The notes below the pieces were generated by a model. The model ran no database searches and had not been told where the DNA came from. It saw only the letters and a program-made list of their open reading frames with translations. Source: Candidatus Vesicomyosocius okutanii (GTDB lineage: Bacteria; Pseudomonadota; Gammaproteobacteria; PS1; Pseudothioglobaceae). From it: a stretch of 64,000 bases of DNA. Below are positions 41,382 through 51,915 of the stretch, in pieces. The position numbers and the translations under genes were made by a program. The first letter of the stretch is position 1; every line of letters begins with the position of its first letter. The stretch covers positions 310,001 through 374,000 of the forward strand of contig NC_009465.1 of the NCBI RefSeq assembly GCF_000010405.1, given 5' to 3'.

Positions 41382-41952
41382 TTTTTTCCAAATTGGATCA
41401 GGTAAATATCGGGGTAAAAAATTTAATTTTCCTTATACACCTACTTTAAGACCCACATCAGGAAGAATACGAGAAACTTTATTTAATTGGATTCAATTCG
41501 AGTCATACAACAAAACCTATTTAGATTTATTTGCTGGTAGTGGTGCGTTAAGTTTTGAAGCGTTATCACGTGGCGCTAAACAAGTTACTAGTTTTGAAAA
41601 AGACTATAACACCTATCAAAATTTACAGAAAAATAAAGCACTATTAAAAACAAATAAAATAAATATTTTTAATCAAGACGCACTAAACTTTTTATCCCAT
41701 AAAAGCACACAAACCTTTGATTTTATTTTTTTAGACCCCCCTTTTAATAAAAATTATCTACCAAAAACCTTAAAAGCACTTATAGATGGTAATTATATTA
41801 CTTTAAATACTAAAATCTATATAGAATCTGAATTTAAAATTTCAGAAAACATAGTAACTAAATGGTTATCAACAAATATTCAAATTAATAAACAAAAACA
41901 CGCAGGGAAAATACACTATTGCTTAATAACTTTATTACAAAACTTTGATTAA
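41314..41952 (+). CDS. rsmD: 16S rRNA m2G966 methyltransferase RsmD
   Basis: SAM-dependent methyltransferase for G966 of 16S rRNA. Recognised by [30 protein letters not shown], the SAM motif [18 protein letters not shown] and the catalytic DPPF in [13 protein letters not shown]. The conserved part starts near 41391, ten bases after the ppa stop, where no ATG is available. The nearest in-frame ATG is at 41314, inside ppa (a TTG at 41311 precedes it), which would add about 25 non-conserved residues. The true start may be there or at a rare codon (ATC or ATT) near 41376. It is followed by coaD after 12 bases, the common rsmD-coaD pairing. Confidence 0.9.
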   Translation: MVGVILLKPKKSFKLLLTITINNFFQIGSGKYRGKKFNFPYTPTLRPTSGRIRETLFNWIQFESYNKTYLDLFAGSGALSFEALSRGAKQVTSFEKDYNTYQNLQKNKALLKTNKINIFNQDALNFLSHKSTQTFDFIFLDPPFNKNYLPKTLKALIDGNYITLNTKIYIESEFKISENIVTKWLSTNIQINKQKHAGKIHYCLITLLQNFD

Positions 41953-41964
41953 ATTTATATTATT

Positions 41965-42441
41965 ATGAAAAAAATCGCAATTTATCCAGGTTCGTTTGAT
42001 CCAATTACTAATGGCCATGTTGATTTAATTAAACGAGCTAGTAAATTATTCGACGAGATTATCATTGGTATTTCTCAAAATAGTAAAAAAAAAGCTTTTT
42101 TAAGTATAAATGATAGAATTGATACAATCAATACTGCACTCAAAGATATTAACAATATTAGAATATTAAGTTTTGACACATTATTAGTTGACTTCGCAAG
42201 TTTGAAAAATGCACAAGTGATATTACGTGGATTACGCGCTATTAGCGATTTTGAATACGAATATCAACTTTCAGGTATAAATAAACATCTCAATCCTAAC
42301 ATTGAAACTCTATTTATGACTCCTACCGAACAATACGCCAATATTTCCTCTTCTTTAATAAAAGAAATTATAGCATTAGGAGGTGATATTAGTGTTTTTG
42401 TGCCTGCATCAGTAAAAACATTACTTAAACATCGCCTATAA
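41965..42441 (+). CDS. coaD: Phosphopantetheine adenylyltransferase CoaD
   Basis: Fourth step of coenzyme A synthesis, joining AMP to 4'-phosphopantetheine. It has 158 residues, normal length. The nucleotidyltransferase motif YPGSFDPITNGHVDLIKRA is at the N-terminus, followed by LRGLRAISDFEYEYQLSGINK and the final NISSSLIKEI (ISST-type motif). It lies 12 bases after rsmD. Downstream comes the dnaK heat-shock-type promoter. Confidence 0.96.
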   Translation: MKKIAIYPGSFDPITNGHVDLIKRASKLFDEIIIGISQNSKKKAFLSINDRIDTINTALKDINNIRILSFDTLLVDFASLKNAQVILRGLRAISDFEYEYQLSGINKHLNPNIETLFMTPTEQYANISSSLIKEIIALGGDISVFVPASVKTLLKHRL

Positions 42442-42458
42442 TTTTTTTAACCTTAATC

Positions 42459-42487
42459 CTTGAAAAAAAAAATGCCCATCCCTATAT
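42459..42487 (+). promoter_or_regulatory. Heat-shock (sigma-32 type) promoter of dnaK
   Basis: CTTGAAA at 42459-42465 matches the sigma-32 -35 consensus exactly. After 14 bases, CCCTATAT at 42480-42487 matches the CCCCATNT -10 box with one change. The dnaK start is 30 bases further, and AAGGAG at 42506-42511 is its ribosome-binding site. This implies a working RpoH, which is not in this window. Confidence 0.75.
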
Positions 42488-42517
42488 AGGACGTATATTA
42501 AACTTAAGGAGTAAAAA

Positions 42518-44422
42518 ATGTCAAAGATTATCGGTATTGACTTAGGTACAACTAATTCATGTGTAGCCATTATGGATGGTGGGAGCGTTAAAATTATTGA
42601 AAATTCTGAGGGTGATCGTACCACTCCATCTATTATTGCTTATCCTAAAGATTCTGAGGAGGTTCTAGTTGGTCAAGCAGCAAAACGTCAAGCAGTTACC
42701 AATCCTGAGAATACGCTATACGCAATTAAGCGTTTAATTGGTCGTCGTTTTGAAGAAGATGCTGTACAAAAAGACATTGATCTCGTACCTTATAAAATTG
42801 TTAAAGCTGACAACGGTGATGCTTGGGTTAAAGTTAAAAACAAAAAAATGGCTGCTCCTGAAATTTCAGCAAAAGTTATTGGTAAAATGAAAAAGACTGC
42901 TGAAGATTATTTAGGAGAAGAAGTTACCGAAGCAGTTATTACAGTTCCTGCTTACTTTAACGACTCACAACGTCAAGCAACCAAAGATGCTGGTAAAATT
43001 GCAGGTCTTAATGTTAAACGTATTATCAATGAACCAACTGCAGCAGCTTTGGCTTATGGTGTTGATAAAGTAAAGGGTGATAAAACCGTTGTTGTATATG
43101 ACTTAGGTGGTGGTACATTTGACGTTTCCATCATTGAAATGGAAGACATTGATGGTGAAAAGCACTTTGAAGTACTTTCTACCAATGGTGATACTTTCTT
43201 AGGTGGTGAAGATTTTGATCAACGTATGATTGGCTATTTAGTAGATGAGTTTAAAAAAGACCAAGGTGTTGATCTAACCAATGATCCTATGGCACTACAA
43301 CGTCTAAAAGAAGCAGCTGAAAAAGCTAAAATTGAGCTATCTTCTTCCGAACAAACAGAGGTCAATTTACCTTACGTAACTGCAGATGCTTCAGGGCCTA
43401 AACATCTTAATATTAAAATCACTCGTGCTAAATTAGAATCATTGGTTGAAGACTTGCTCAAACGTACTATTGAGCCATGTAAAACTGCACTTAAAGATGC
43501 AGATTTATCTACAGGTGATATTGACGAAGTTATCTTAGTAGGTGGTCAAACACGTATGCCTAAAGTCACAAAAATGGTACAAAACTTCTTTGATAAAGAA
43601 CCTAAAAAAGATGTTAATCCTGATGAAGCAGTAGCTATGGGAGCTGCTATTCAAGCAGGCGTATTAGGCGGTGATGTTAAAGATGTATTATTGCTAGACG
43701 TAACACCATTATCTCTAGGTATTGAGACAATGGGCGGAGTTATGACTAAATTAATTGAAAAAAATACAACCATTCCTACTAATGCATCACAAATTTTCTC
43801 AACAGCAGCTGATAATCAATCTGCAGTAACCGTGCATGTATTACAGGGTGAACGTGAAATATCAAGTGCTAATAAATCATTAGGTCAATTCAACTTAGAA
43901 GGGATTAATTCAGCCCCTAAAGGCCAGCCTCAAATTGAAGTAACACTTGATATTGATTCTGATGGTATTTTAAATGTATCTGCAAAAGATAAAAATACCG
44001 GTAAAAAACAATCAATTACAATTAAAGCATCATCTGGATTAAGCGATGAAGAAGTCGAAAAAATGGTTAAAGACGCTGAAGCACATGCTGATGAGGATCA
44101 AAAATTCCAAAAACTAGTAACCAGCAAAAACATGGCAGATGCTTTGATACATTCAACCAAACAAACTTTAGATGAACTCAAAGATGAGATCTCTATTGAT
44201 GAAAAATCAGTGATTGAAGCATCTATTACCGATCTTGAAAAAGTCATTAAAAGTGATAATAAAGAAGCTATTGATACTAAAGTTAAAACATTAAGTGAAA
44301 AAGCACAACTATTAGCTGAAAAAGCACAAGCTAAAGCAGGTGTTAAAAACACTCCTCAAGAAGAGAAAAATTCTGATGATGTAGTTGATGCTGATTTTGA
44401 AGAGGTTAAAGACGATAAATAA
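42518..44422 (+). CDS. dnaK: Chaperone DnaK (Hsp70)
   Basis: Main cytoplasmic Hsp70, 634 residues. The ATPase domain starts [19 protein letters not shown] and shows [15 protein letters not shown] and the [10 protein letters not shown] region. The substrate-binding domain has [14 protein letters not shown] and HVLQGERE, and the acidic tail ends [14 protein letters not shown]. All parts are intact. It is preceded by a sigma-32-like promoter and a strong ribosome-binding site, and followed by dnaJ after 71 bases. The nucleotide exchange factor GrpE is not nearby. Confidence 0.98.
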
Positions 44423-44493
44423 AAAAGTTTAACACCTAAAACCTTCACTAATAAACAACACTTGAAGAAGATTATTTTAATAATAAGGCAAAT

Positions 44494-45591
44494 ATGTCAC
44501 AAAGAGATTTTTACGAAATACTAGGTATTGCAAAGAATACAGACGTTAAGCAAATTAAAAAAGCTTATAAACGCTTAGCAATGAAACACCACCCTGACCG
44601 AGTTAAAGATAATAAAGAGTTAGCTGAAAAAAAATTTAAAGAAATTCAAAAAGCATACGCTATTTTATCTGACACCCAAAAACGTCAAGCATATGATCAA
44701 TTTGGACATGCTGGTATCAATGGTAATGCAGGTGCCACTAGTGGCACATCATTTAGTAGTAGCGGATTTGGGGATATTTTTGGGGATATTTTTGGTGGTG
44801 GTTCTCAACAGTCAAATAATCGTGGATCAGATTTGCGTTATGATTTAGAAATTGATTTAAAAGAGGCAGCACAAGGCACTACTGTTAAAATTCGTATTCC
44901 AAAAAATGAAACTTGCGATACTTGTTCGGGCACTGGTGCAAAACCTGGTACCAGTGTTAAAACCTGTTTAACTTGTGGTGGTGCAGGACAAATACAAATA
45001 CAACAAGGATTTTTTGCCGTTCAACGTCCTTGTAATGCTTGTTCTGGTACGGGTCAAAGAATCGAATCAACTTGTAATAATTGTCATGGAAAAGGTGTAG
45101 TACACAAACAAAAAACACTATCTGTCAAAATACCTGCAGGGGTAGATACAGGTAATCGAATTCGTTTAAGTGGCGAAGGTGAAGCAGGTATTAGAGGTGG
45201 TCTTAGTGGTGATTTATACGTACAAATTCATGTTAAAAAACACGCTATTTTTGAACGTCAAGATAGCGATTTATATTGCGAGGTACCAATTGACTTTGCA
45301 ACTGCAGTATTAGGAGGACAAGTTGAGGTCCCTACACTTGACAATAAATTAAACATAAAAGTCCCAGCAGGCACACAAACTGGAAAACTATTTCGCTTAC
45401 GTAGTAAAGGAATTACCCATCTTCAACATGGTGGTTCTGGCGATGTTATCTGTAAAGTTAAGCTTGAAACACCTATCAATCTTAGCAAAAAACAACAAGA
45501 CTTACTACAAAAATTTTCAAATTCATGTGGTAAAAAACATCACCCTGAATCAAACTCTTTCTTTGGTAAAATGAAATCATTTTTTGAATAA
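44494..45591 (+). CDS. dnaJ: Co-chaperone DnaJ (Hsp40)
   Basis: Full-length type I Hsp40, 365 residues. The J domain (residues about 5-70) has the HPD motif in KHHPDRVK. A glycine and phenylalanine-rich part follows (SSSGFGDIFGDIFGGG), then the zinc domain with four CxxCxGxG repeats (CDTCSGTG, CLTCGGAG, CNACSGTG, CNNCHGKG), and the C-terminal substrate-binding domains. It delivers clients to DnaK. The 71-base gap after dnaK has no obvious terminator, so the two are likely co-transcribed. Confidence 0.97.
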   Translation: MSQRDFYEILGIAKNTDVKQIKKAYKRLAMKHHPDRVKDNKELAEKKFKEIQKAYAILSDTQKRQAYDQFGHAGINGNAGATSGTSFSSSGFGDIFGDIFGGGSQQSNNRGSDLRYDLEIDLKEAAQGTTVKIRIPKNETCDTCSGTGAKPGTSVKTCLTCGGAGQIQIQQGFFAVQRPCNACSGTGQRIESTCNNCHGKGVVHKQKTLSVKIPAGVDTGNRIRLSGEGEAGIRGGLSGDLYVQIHVKKHAIFERQDSDLYCEVPIDFATAVLGGQVEVPTLDNKLNIKVPAGTQTGKLFRLRSKGITHLQHGGSGDVICKVKLETPINLSKKQQDLLQKFSNSCGKKHHPESNSFFGKMKSFFE

Positions 45592-45817
45592 AATAAATAG
45601 TTCAACCTCTTTATTTTTTTAAAGAATGTTTTATTGCAATATTTTTCCCAAATCTTGTTTTAACTTACAATAGTGTAAGATTCTATCAAACCTTGTCCTA
45701 GGTAAATCTTTATCTATCACTCTAATAATTACATCACCTTTATAAATACTATCGTATCAAATATTATAAGTAAAACTAGTAACTAAAGTCTTCAATTTTT
45801 ACTATCTCAAGTTTTTA

Positions 45818-45958
45818 TTACCTTAATACTGTATAATTAATAGCACTTAATTCATCAATTGACCAAATAAAGAATATGCCTTCTTCGCTTTGAGAGTCAG
45901 CATCAGTAGCAGAGAAAAACCCGTTACTAGTATCTTGCATTTCTGTCAATGTGTAATC
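45818..45958 (-). pseudogene. yyaL: Middle fragment of a YyaL/SPATA20-type (DUF255) protein
   Basis: On the minus strand a 46-codon piece reads DYTLTEMQDTSNGFF, then S-A-T-D-A-D-S-Q-S-E-E-G, then IFFIWSIDELSAINYTVL, then two stops. The pattern DADS..EG.FY.W is a landmark of the YyaL family, just before the part preserved at 24.77 kb. There is no N-terminal half: the ruvA stop codon lies 22 bases upstream. Further downstream (45631-45790) a different frame reads YKGDVIIRVIDKDLPRTRFD, which might be more of the same gene or of another dead gene. The region between here and dnaJ (45592-45817) otherwise holds nothing recognisable. Confidence 0.7.
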
Positions 45959-45979
45959 TAAAGTTTTTTAGAGATGTTT

Positions 45980-46582
45980 TTATATAAAGGATTCTTTGTT
46001 TTGTAGTGCTTGTCGAATTAATGCTTTAGTTGAAAGTGAGTTATCTTTAATGACAGATAGCATTTTTTCAGATTCTCTGGCTTTAAATCCAAGTGCTTGT
46101 AAAGCAGCTGATGCTTGTTTGATATTAGGATTTTTTTTGAATTTTATATGAATATTTTTATGATTTTCATTGTTTAATTTTAGTTTTTCTAAACGGTCTT
46201 TAAGTTCTACAATGAGTTTTTGTGCTGTTTTTATACCAATTCCTGGGGTTTTTGCTAGTAAAGTATCATTTCCATCTGTAATAACTTTTATTAGTGAATT
46301 AATGTCAAGATGAGATAAAATAGCTAGTGCTACTTTAGGACCAATACCATTTATTCTAATCAACTCTCTAAATAAAGTTTTTTCATCTTTAGAGATAAAA
46401 CCGTATAAAATATGCGCGTTTTCTTTGATTGATAAGTGGGTGTATAACGAGAGTTGTTCTTCATCACCCATTGCATAAAAACTTGACATTGAGCATAAAA
46501 TCTCATAGCCAATTTTATCTACTTCAAGTAATATTTCAGGTGGGTTTTTTTCTAAAATAGTGCCTGAAAGTTTACCAATCAT
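45980..46582 (-). CDS. ruvA: Holliday junction DNA helicase subunit RuvA
   Basis: RuvA binds four-way junctions and loads RuvB for branch migration. It has 200 residues. It starts [21 protein letters not shown], contains the two helix-hairpin-helix motifs ([16 protein letters not shown] and [20 protein letters not shown]) and ends with the small RuvB-contacting domain III. I set the start at ATG 46582, since MIGKLSG is the family start; the ATG and the leuD stop overlap as ATGA. Placement behind leuD rather than next to ruvB or ruvC is unusual. Confidence 0.93.
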   Translation of the reverse strand: MIGKLSGTILEKNPPEILLEVDKIGYEILCSMSSFYAMGDEEQLSLYTHLSIKENAHILYGFISKDEKTLFRELIRINGIGPKVALAILSHLDINSLIKVITDGNDTLLAKTPGIGIKTAQKLIVELKDRLEKLKLNNENHKNIHIKFKKNPNIKQASAALQALGFKARESEKMLSVIKDNSLSTKALIRQALQNKESFI

Positions 46583-47193
46583 AACCAATCATACTTATTA
46601 AAATAGTGTTTTTCAAATGCTTTAATATCATTTATATATTGTAAAGTTAAACTAATATCATCAAGTCCATTGATTAGGTGTGTTTTTCGTTCTATATCTA
46701 TTTCAAAAGGGTAATTTTTGTTATTTATATTGATACTTTGAGCGTCAAGATTAATGGTTATTTTATCAGTTGAGGAAAATAATTCATCCATTACATTATT
46801 ATTTTGTACAATAGGTAGGATGCCATTTTTAAAACAATTATTATAAAATATATCTGCAAAACTAGGTGCAATAATTGTTTTAAAACCATAATCTTTTAAT
46901 GCCCAAGGTGCATGTTCTCGACTTGATCCACAGCCAAAATTCTTCAGTACCAATAGTATTTTTGCATTTTGATATTTTGGTTGATTTAATACAAAATCCA
47001 TATTAAGAGGACGTTTAGAATTATCCATACCAATTTCACCGTGGTCTAAATAACGCCATTCATCAAATAAATTAGCACCAAAACCAGAACGTTTAATAGA
47101 CTTTAAAAACTGCTTAGGAATAATCGCATCAGTATCGATATTAGCACGTTTAAGTGGTATTGCTATTGAAGTAAATGTAGTAAATTTTTGCAT
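46579..47193 (-). CDS. leuD: 3-isopropylmalate dehydratase small subunit LeuD
   Basis: Small subunit of isopropylmalate isomerase in leucine synthesis, 204 residues. Family marks are [40 protein letters not shown] and [20 protein letters not shown]. It begins directly after leuC with no gap, and its stop overlaps the ruvA start by four bases, so leuC-leuD-ruvA is one operon. Confidence 0.96.
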   Translation of the reverse strand: MQKFTTFTSIAIPLKRANIDTDAIIPKQFLKSIKRSGFGANLFDEWRYLDHGEIGMDNSKRPLNMDFVLNQPKYQNAKILLVLKNFGCGSSREHAPWALKDYGFKTIIAPSFADIFYNNCFKNGILPIVQNNNVMDELFSSTDKITINLDAQSININNKNYPFEIDIERKTHLINGLDDISLTLQYINDIKAFEKHYFNKYDWL

Positions 47194-48594
47194 TTATTTA
47201 ACTTCTGATAAATAACCAGCAATAGCGCTTGAAGCTGCAATAGCAGGGCTAACTAAGTGAGTAAATGAGCCTTGACCTTGACGACCTTCAAAGTTGCGAT
47301 TTGAAGTACTTGCACATCTTTCACCCACTTCTAACTTATCAGCGTTCATGGCTAGACACATTGAGCAACCTGCTTCTCTCCATTCAAACCCACTATTTAT
47401 AAAAATTTTATCCAACTCCTCTTCTTCGGCTTGTTTTTTAATAATTCCTGAACCAGGTACAACTAAAGCGAGTTTGATATTATTAGCAATTTTCTTATCT
47501 TTTAAGATGTCAGCTGCAATACGTAAATCTTCAATCCGTGAGTTAGTACATGATCCAATAAAAATTTTATCGATTTTAATATCTGATATTTTTGTATTAG
47601 CATTGAGATGCATATAGTTAAGTGCATTTTTCCAGCTGATTTTTTCGGTTTGATTTTTTGCGTTATTAGGATTTGGTACATACCCATCAGTTGCCACCAC
47701 CATGTCTGGAGATGTTCCCCAAGTAACTTGCGGCTTAATATCTTTTGCATCAAAGTGCATTGTTTTATCAAAGTGTGCGTTTTTGTCAGAATGTAGTGTT
47801 CGCCAATATTTTACTGCTTTTCTCCATTTAATTCCTGAAGGTGCTAATGGGCGATCTTTGACATAGTTAATGGTTTTTTCATCAACAGCAACCATACCAA
47901 TACGTGCACCTGCTTCAATTGCCATATTGCATAGTGTCATTCTACCTTCAATTGACAGATTCTGAATGGTATTACCGCTAAATTCGATTGCAAAGCCCAT
48001 GCCTCCTGCAGTGCCAAGTTGGCCAATAATATAAAGAGCAATATCTTTTGCACTAACATGTTGATTAAGTGAGCCATTAACTTCAATATTAAAATTTTTA
48101 GATTTAGATTGCCATAAACAGTTAGTAGCTAAGACATGTTCAACCTCGCTGGTGCCAATACCAAAGGCTAATGCACCAAGTGCACCATGAGTTGAGGTAT
48201 GTGAATCACCACAGACAATACTCATGCCTGGAAAGGTAGCACCTTGTTCAGGACCAATTATATGTACAATACCTTGACGAGTGTCGTTCATAGATATTTC
48301 ATCAATACCAAACAATTCGCAGTTTCGCCCTAAGGTTTCAATTTGTATTCTTGAAATAGGATCGCTGATGCTACTAACACCTGATGAGCGATTAGTTGTT
48401 GGCACATTATGGTCAGGTACCGCTAAGTTGGTACTTTTACGCCAAAGTTTTCTGTTTGCTATTGATAACCCTTCAAATGCTTGAGGAGAGGTTACTTCGT
48501 GAATAAGATGCCTGTCAATATAAATCAATGCAGTTGAAATATTTTCACGTATGATATGTGCATCCATAAGTTTATTGTAGAGTGTTTTAGCCAT
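47194..48594 (-). CDS. leuC: 3-isopropylmalate dehydratase large subunit LeuC
   Basis: Aconitase-family enzyme that isomerises 2- to 3-isopropylmalate, 466 residues, normal length. The three cysteines of the 4Fe-4S cluster are seen in [15 protein letters not shown] and in the [10 protein letters not shown] motif. [31 protein letters not shown] is the typical active-site stretch. It heads leuC-leuD-ruvA on the minus strand and is divergent from the amidotransferase gene with 54 bases between starts. Confidence 0.97.
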   Translation of the reverse strand: MAKTLYNKLMDAHIIRENISTALIYIDRHLIHEVTSPQAFEGLSIANRKLWRKSTNLAVPDHNVPTTNRSSGVSSISDPISRIQIETLGRNCELFGIDEISMNDTRQGIVHIIGPEQGATFPGMSIVCGDSHTSTHGALGALAFGIGTSEVEHVLATNCLWQSKSKNFNIEVNGSLNQHVSAKDIALYIIGQLGTAGGMGFAIEFSGNTIQNLSIEGRMTLCNMAIEAGARIGMVAVDEKTINYVKDRPLAPSGIKWRKAVKYWRTLHSDKNAHFDKTMHFDAKDIKPQVTWGTSPDMVVATDGYVPNPNNAKNQTEKISWKNALNYMHLNANTKISDIKIDKIFIGSCTNSRIEDLRIAADILKDKKIANNIKLALVVPGSGIIKKQAEEEELDKIFINSGFEWREAGCSMCLAMNADKLEVGERCASTSNRNFEGRQGQGSFTHLVSPAIAASSAIAGYLSEVK

Positions 48595-48648
48595 TATTGA
48601 TACACAATACTTGTTAAAATTACTTATTTTACTTCTTTAATAAATTTT

Positions 48649-50421
48649 ATGTGTGGACTTTGTGGACAGTTAAGATTTGATAATCGAGTAGTGAGCGACG
48701 ATAGACTTAAGAAAATGATGAAAAGGATGGTACATCGTGGTCCTGATTCTAGTGGCTCTTGGATTGATGGTCATATTGGTTTTGGACATCAAAGACTTGC
48801 TATTATTGATCTATCTAATAACGCCTATCAGCCAATGATTGATAAGAATCTTGGTTTAGTTTTGGTTTTTAATGGCACGATTTATAATTATCAAGCTTTG
48901 CATAAGTATTTAATTAAGCAAGGTTATCAATTTTTTTCACATTCTGATACTGAAGTAATTATCAAAGCCTACCACCATTGGGGTGAGGACTGTGTTATGC
49001 ATTTAGATGGTATGTTTGCTTTTTGTGTTTGGGATAAAGTTCAAGACCAGTTGTTTGTTGCTCGTGATCGAATGGGTATTAAACCATTTTATTTTAATTT
49101 AACAGATAAAGCTTTTAGCTTTGCTTCTAATGTTCAAGCACTGGTAACACAAGAAGTGGATAAAAGCATTAATTCTGTTGCCTTACAGCAGCAACTTTCA
49201 TTGCATGGGGTTGTGCCAGCACCTAATACGATTATTAATGGAGTAAATAAAATCAAACCAGCAACCACGTTAACCATTAGTGGTAAAGGCAAAGTTGTTG
49301 AGAAAACTTATTGGCATCCAAAGTCTATTCGTCTAAAAGAAGCATTGACAGACGAGCAATTTATTCAGCGTACTCATGAACTTTTAAGAGATAGTGTTTT
49401 AAAACGCATGAATGCTACAGATGTACCAATTGGCGTGTTGCTTTCTGGGGGGTTAGATTCATCACTCTTAGTAGCATTGATTAAAGAGATAGGGTATAAC
49501 AATATACGCACATTTTCAATTGGCTTTGAAGATATCAACGGTGAAAATGGATCTGAGTTTGAATATTCTGATCAAATTGTTGCTCGGTTTAAAACTCAGC
49601 ATAAAAAATATATGGTTAGTAATTCACAAGTTCTAACACGTCTTGGTGAAGCAGTTGCAAATATGAGTGAGCCAATGGTAGCTCAAGATGCAGTGGCATT
49701 TTACTTATTATCTGAACAAGTATCTAAGCATATTAAGGTGGTGCTTTCTGGACAAGGTGCAGATGAGGTTTTTGCAGGTTATTTTTGGTATGAACGTATG
49801 AAAGCTCAGACAGGTTCTGATATTGAGCGTTTTACCAAGCATTATGTTGATAGGCCGTATGAAGAATATTTGCAAACGGTTAATCTAAAATATCACAGCG
49901 GAAACCATACCGAAACTTGGCTTCATCACGAATTTACTAAGGAAAATACAGATACGTTTATGGATAAAGTCTTTCGCACTGATGTTACCCGTTTAGTAGT
50001 AGACGATCCTGTAAAAAGGGTGGATAATATGACTATGGCTTGGGGTTTAGAGGCACGTATGCCGTTTATGGATTATAAGCTTGTTGAACATGCTTTGAGC
50101 ATGTCACCAAGTTTGAAAATGCTTAATAAAGGTAAATATCCACTTAAACAAATTGCTAAGGGTTTGTTACCTGACAGTGTAATTGACCGTAAAAAAAGCT
50201 ATTTTCCAATGCCGGCACTCAAATATGTTCAAGGTGAATTTTTAGATTTTATGTCAGATATACTAACTTCGAGTAAATGTATTAATCGTGGTATTTTTAG
50301 TCAGATATTTATTGCTAAAATAATCAATAAACCCCAGAATTATATGACCCCACTTAATGGTTCACGCTTATGGCATTTGGCGTTATTAGAATTTTGGTTA
50401 CAAATTAATATTGATGAATAG
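48649..50421 (+). CDS. Asparagine synthase-like amidotransferase, NAGGN (AsnO) type
   Basis: A 590-residue glutamine-dependent amidotransferase. Residues 2-200 form the class II glutaminase domain with nucleophile C2 ([10 protein letters not shown]), and residues about 240-560 form the synthetase domain with pyrophosphatase loop SGGLDSS at 266-272. Several stretches (RFD at the start, [30 protein letters not shown]) resemble the amidotransferase of N-acetylglutaminylglutamine amide synthesis more than AsnB; that compound is an osmoprotectant. The usual partner, an ATP-grasp acetyltransferase fusion, is not adjacent, so plain asparagine synthesis remains possible. It overlaps rnhA by 8 bases. 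Confidence 0.75.
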
Positions 50422-50857
50422 AATAGTTATTTATACAGATGGTGGTTGTCGTTGTAATACTGGTATTGGCGGCTGGGGCGTATGGTTGAAATATGGTGAT
50501 TATGATAAAAAACTTAAAGGTAATGAAAAAAAAACCACTAACAATCGTATGGAGTTGACTGCAACTATTAAAGCATTAGAAGAGATTAAATCTAATCAGA
50601 TTGGTATTGATTTATTTACAGATTCTAAATATGTAATAACAGGTATTAATGAGTGGATGAAGAACTGGAAAGTCAAAAATTGGGAAACTTCTAAAAAAAG
50701 ACCAGTTAAAAATGTAGACTTATGGCAACGCTTAGATGTGCTGAATAAACAGCATGATGTTATTTGGTATTGGGTCAAAAGTCATAGTAACAATAAGGGT
50801 AATGATATTGCTGATGAATTGGCAAATTTAGCTATGGATAAGATCAGTCTGAGTTGA
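50414..50857 (+). CDS. rnhA: Ribonuclease HI
   Basis: Degrades RNA in RNA-DNA hybrids such as Okazaki primers and R-loops. It has 147 residues. The four catalytic acids are placed in YTDGGC (D9), NRMELTA (E), DLFTDSKYV (D) and GNDIADELA (D), and the basic handle region [19 protein letters not shown] is present. ATG 50414 is used; TTG 50411 just before it is less likely. It overlaps the amidotransferase stop by 8 bases. Confidence 0.95.
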
Positions 50858-50897
50858 AATATTAGTTTTGAATAAAGAAATCAAAATATTATGTTTA

Positions 50898-50923
50898 ACT
50901 TATAATTATTAATAGTTATAAGT
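50898..50923. terminator. Hairpin between convergent rnhA and ratA
   Basis: ACTTATAA (50898-50905) pairs exactly with TTATAAGT (50916-50923) across a 10-base loop, followed by ATTTTAAAAATTAATTTTA. Placed between two converging genes, it may terminate both. The stem is short and AT-rich, so confidence is low. Confidence 0.35.
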
Positions 50924-50983
50924 ATTTTAAAAATTAATTTTATTCTACTGATATATCATATAGTTTGTTGAATAAATATGTTT

Positions 50984-51415
50984 TTAACCATATATTGTTT
51001 TAGCTCTTACTATAAATGCGTCTAGTTGAGAATTGGCAATTGAGGTAAAAATATGTGATATAGAAATATCTACAAGTTTTGATGAGAAACTAAATGCTAG
51101 ATTGAGTTGAATCTTACAGGCAGTATTATTTAAAGCAACAAATACCCATGAGCCGTTTAGTTGTTTAAATAGTCCTTCTTTAAGCTGCATGTCAATTCTT
51201 TGATAGGGGATTAAGGTGTTTGTTGTTGTAAAAGTTTGATTAAAACCTCCTTTGTTAATCTTAATTGAGGCTATGATTTGATTATCAGATTGCTTTAAAA
51301 TAGAAGAATCTGAACACCAATTAAGAAATTCAGGGTATTGATTAACTTGATTAATCAATTGATACATTTGTTTACAAGAATAGGAAACAATGGCATTTTT
51401 AGAAATATGATGCAT
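50984..51415 (-). CDS. ratA: RatA/Coq10-type START-domain protein
   Basis: A 143-residue SRPBCC (START-like) protein. The N-terminus [20 protein letters not shown] and [12 protein letters not shown] closely follow the RatA/UPF0083 and Coq10 pattern. In E. coli RatA was reported to block 70S formation as a toxin, while the mitochondrial relative Coq10 binds ubiquinone; which role holds here is unknown. It is divergent from smpB, the normal neighbour, but only 14 bases separate the two start codons. No ribosome-binding site is visible. The adjacent ratB-like gene of E. coli is absent. Confidence 0.88.
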   Translation of the reverse strand: MHHISKNAIVSYSCKQMYQLINQVNQYPEFLNWCSDSSILKQSDNQIIASIKINKGGFNQTFTTTNTLIPYQRIDMQLKEGLFKQLNGSWVFVALNNTACKIQLNLAFSFSSKLVDISISHIFTSIANSQLDAFIVRAKTIYG

Positions 51416-51429
51416 GGATAAAAATAATA

Positions 51430-51915
51430 ATGGCTAAAAAAAATAAAAAAATAAGTTTAAATACCATTGCATTTAACAAAAAAGCAAGGCATGTCTATTT
51501 TATCGAACAAACCTTGGAAGCTGGTTTAAGTTTAGAAGGTTGGGAAGTAAAAAGTTTAAGAGACTCTAAAGTTCAAATTAAGGAAAGTTATGTTATTTTA
51601 AGAAGTAATGAGATATTTTTATATGGCGCACATATTTCACCACTGAAAAGCGTATCAACGCATGTTAATTCTGATCCTATCCGTACACGAAAATTATTAC
51701 TTAATCGTTTAGAGATTAATCGTATTAAGGAGAAGATTAATCAGAAAGGCGCTACTATTGTAGCGCTTAAGCTTTATTGGATTAGAGGTATGGTAAAGTT
51801 AGAAATTGGTCTGGCTAAGGGTAAAAAGTCTTATGATAAGCGTCAAGATAATAAATTAAGAGATTGGCAAAGAGATAAACAAAGGACGTTAAAACAAATA
51901 AATTATAGGTTATAG
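51430..51915 (+). CDS. smpB: SsrA-binding protein SmpB
   Basis: Binds tmRNA and brings it to stalled ribosomes for trans-translation. It has 161 residues. The start [48 protein letters not shown] and the C-terminal [17 protein letters not shown] tail are all diagnostic. The ATG at 51430 is well supported by homology; GGAT at 51416-51419 is the only ribosome-binding candidate. Its promoter must lie in or before the ratA coding start. Confidence 0.96.
   Translation: MAKKNKKISLNTIAFNKKARHVYFIEQTLEAGLSLEGWEVKSLRDSKVQIKESYVILRSNEIFLYGAHISPLKSVSTHVNSDPIRTRKLLLNRLEINRIKEKINQKGATIVALKLYWIRGMVKLEIGLAKGKKSYDKRQDNKLRDWQRDKQRTLKQINYRL

Noticed and set aside
45631..45790. A minus-strand piece reading YKGDVIIRVIDKDLPRTRFD as a firm further part of yyaL
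   Set aside because: It resembles the region after the DADS motif only loosely and partly duplicates what the other fragment contains, so I did not include it in the pseudogene call.
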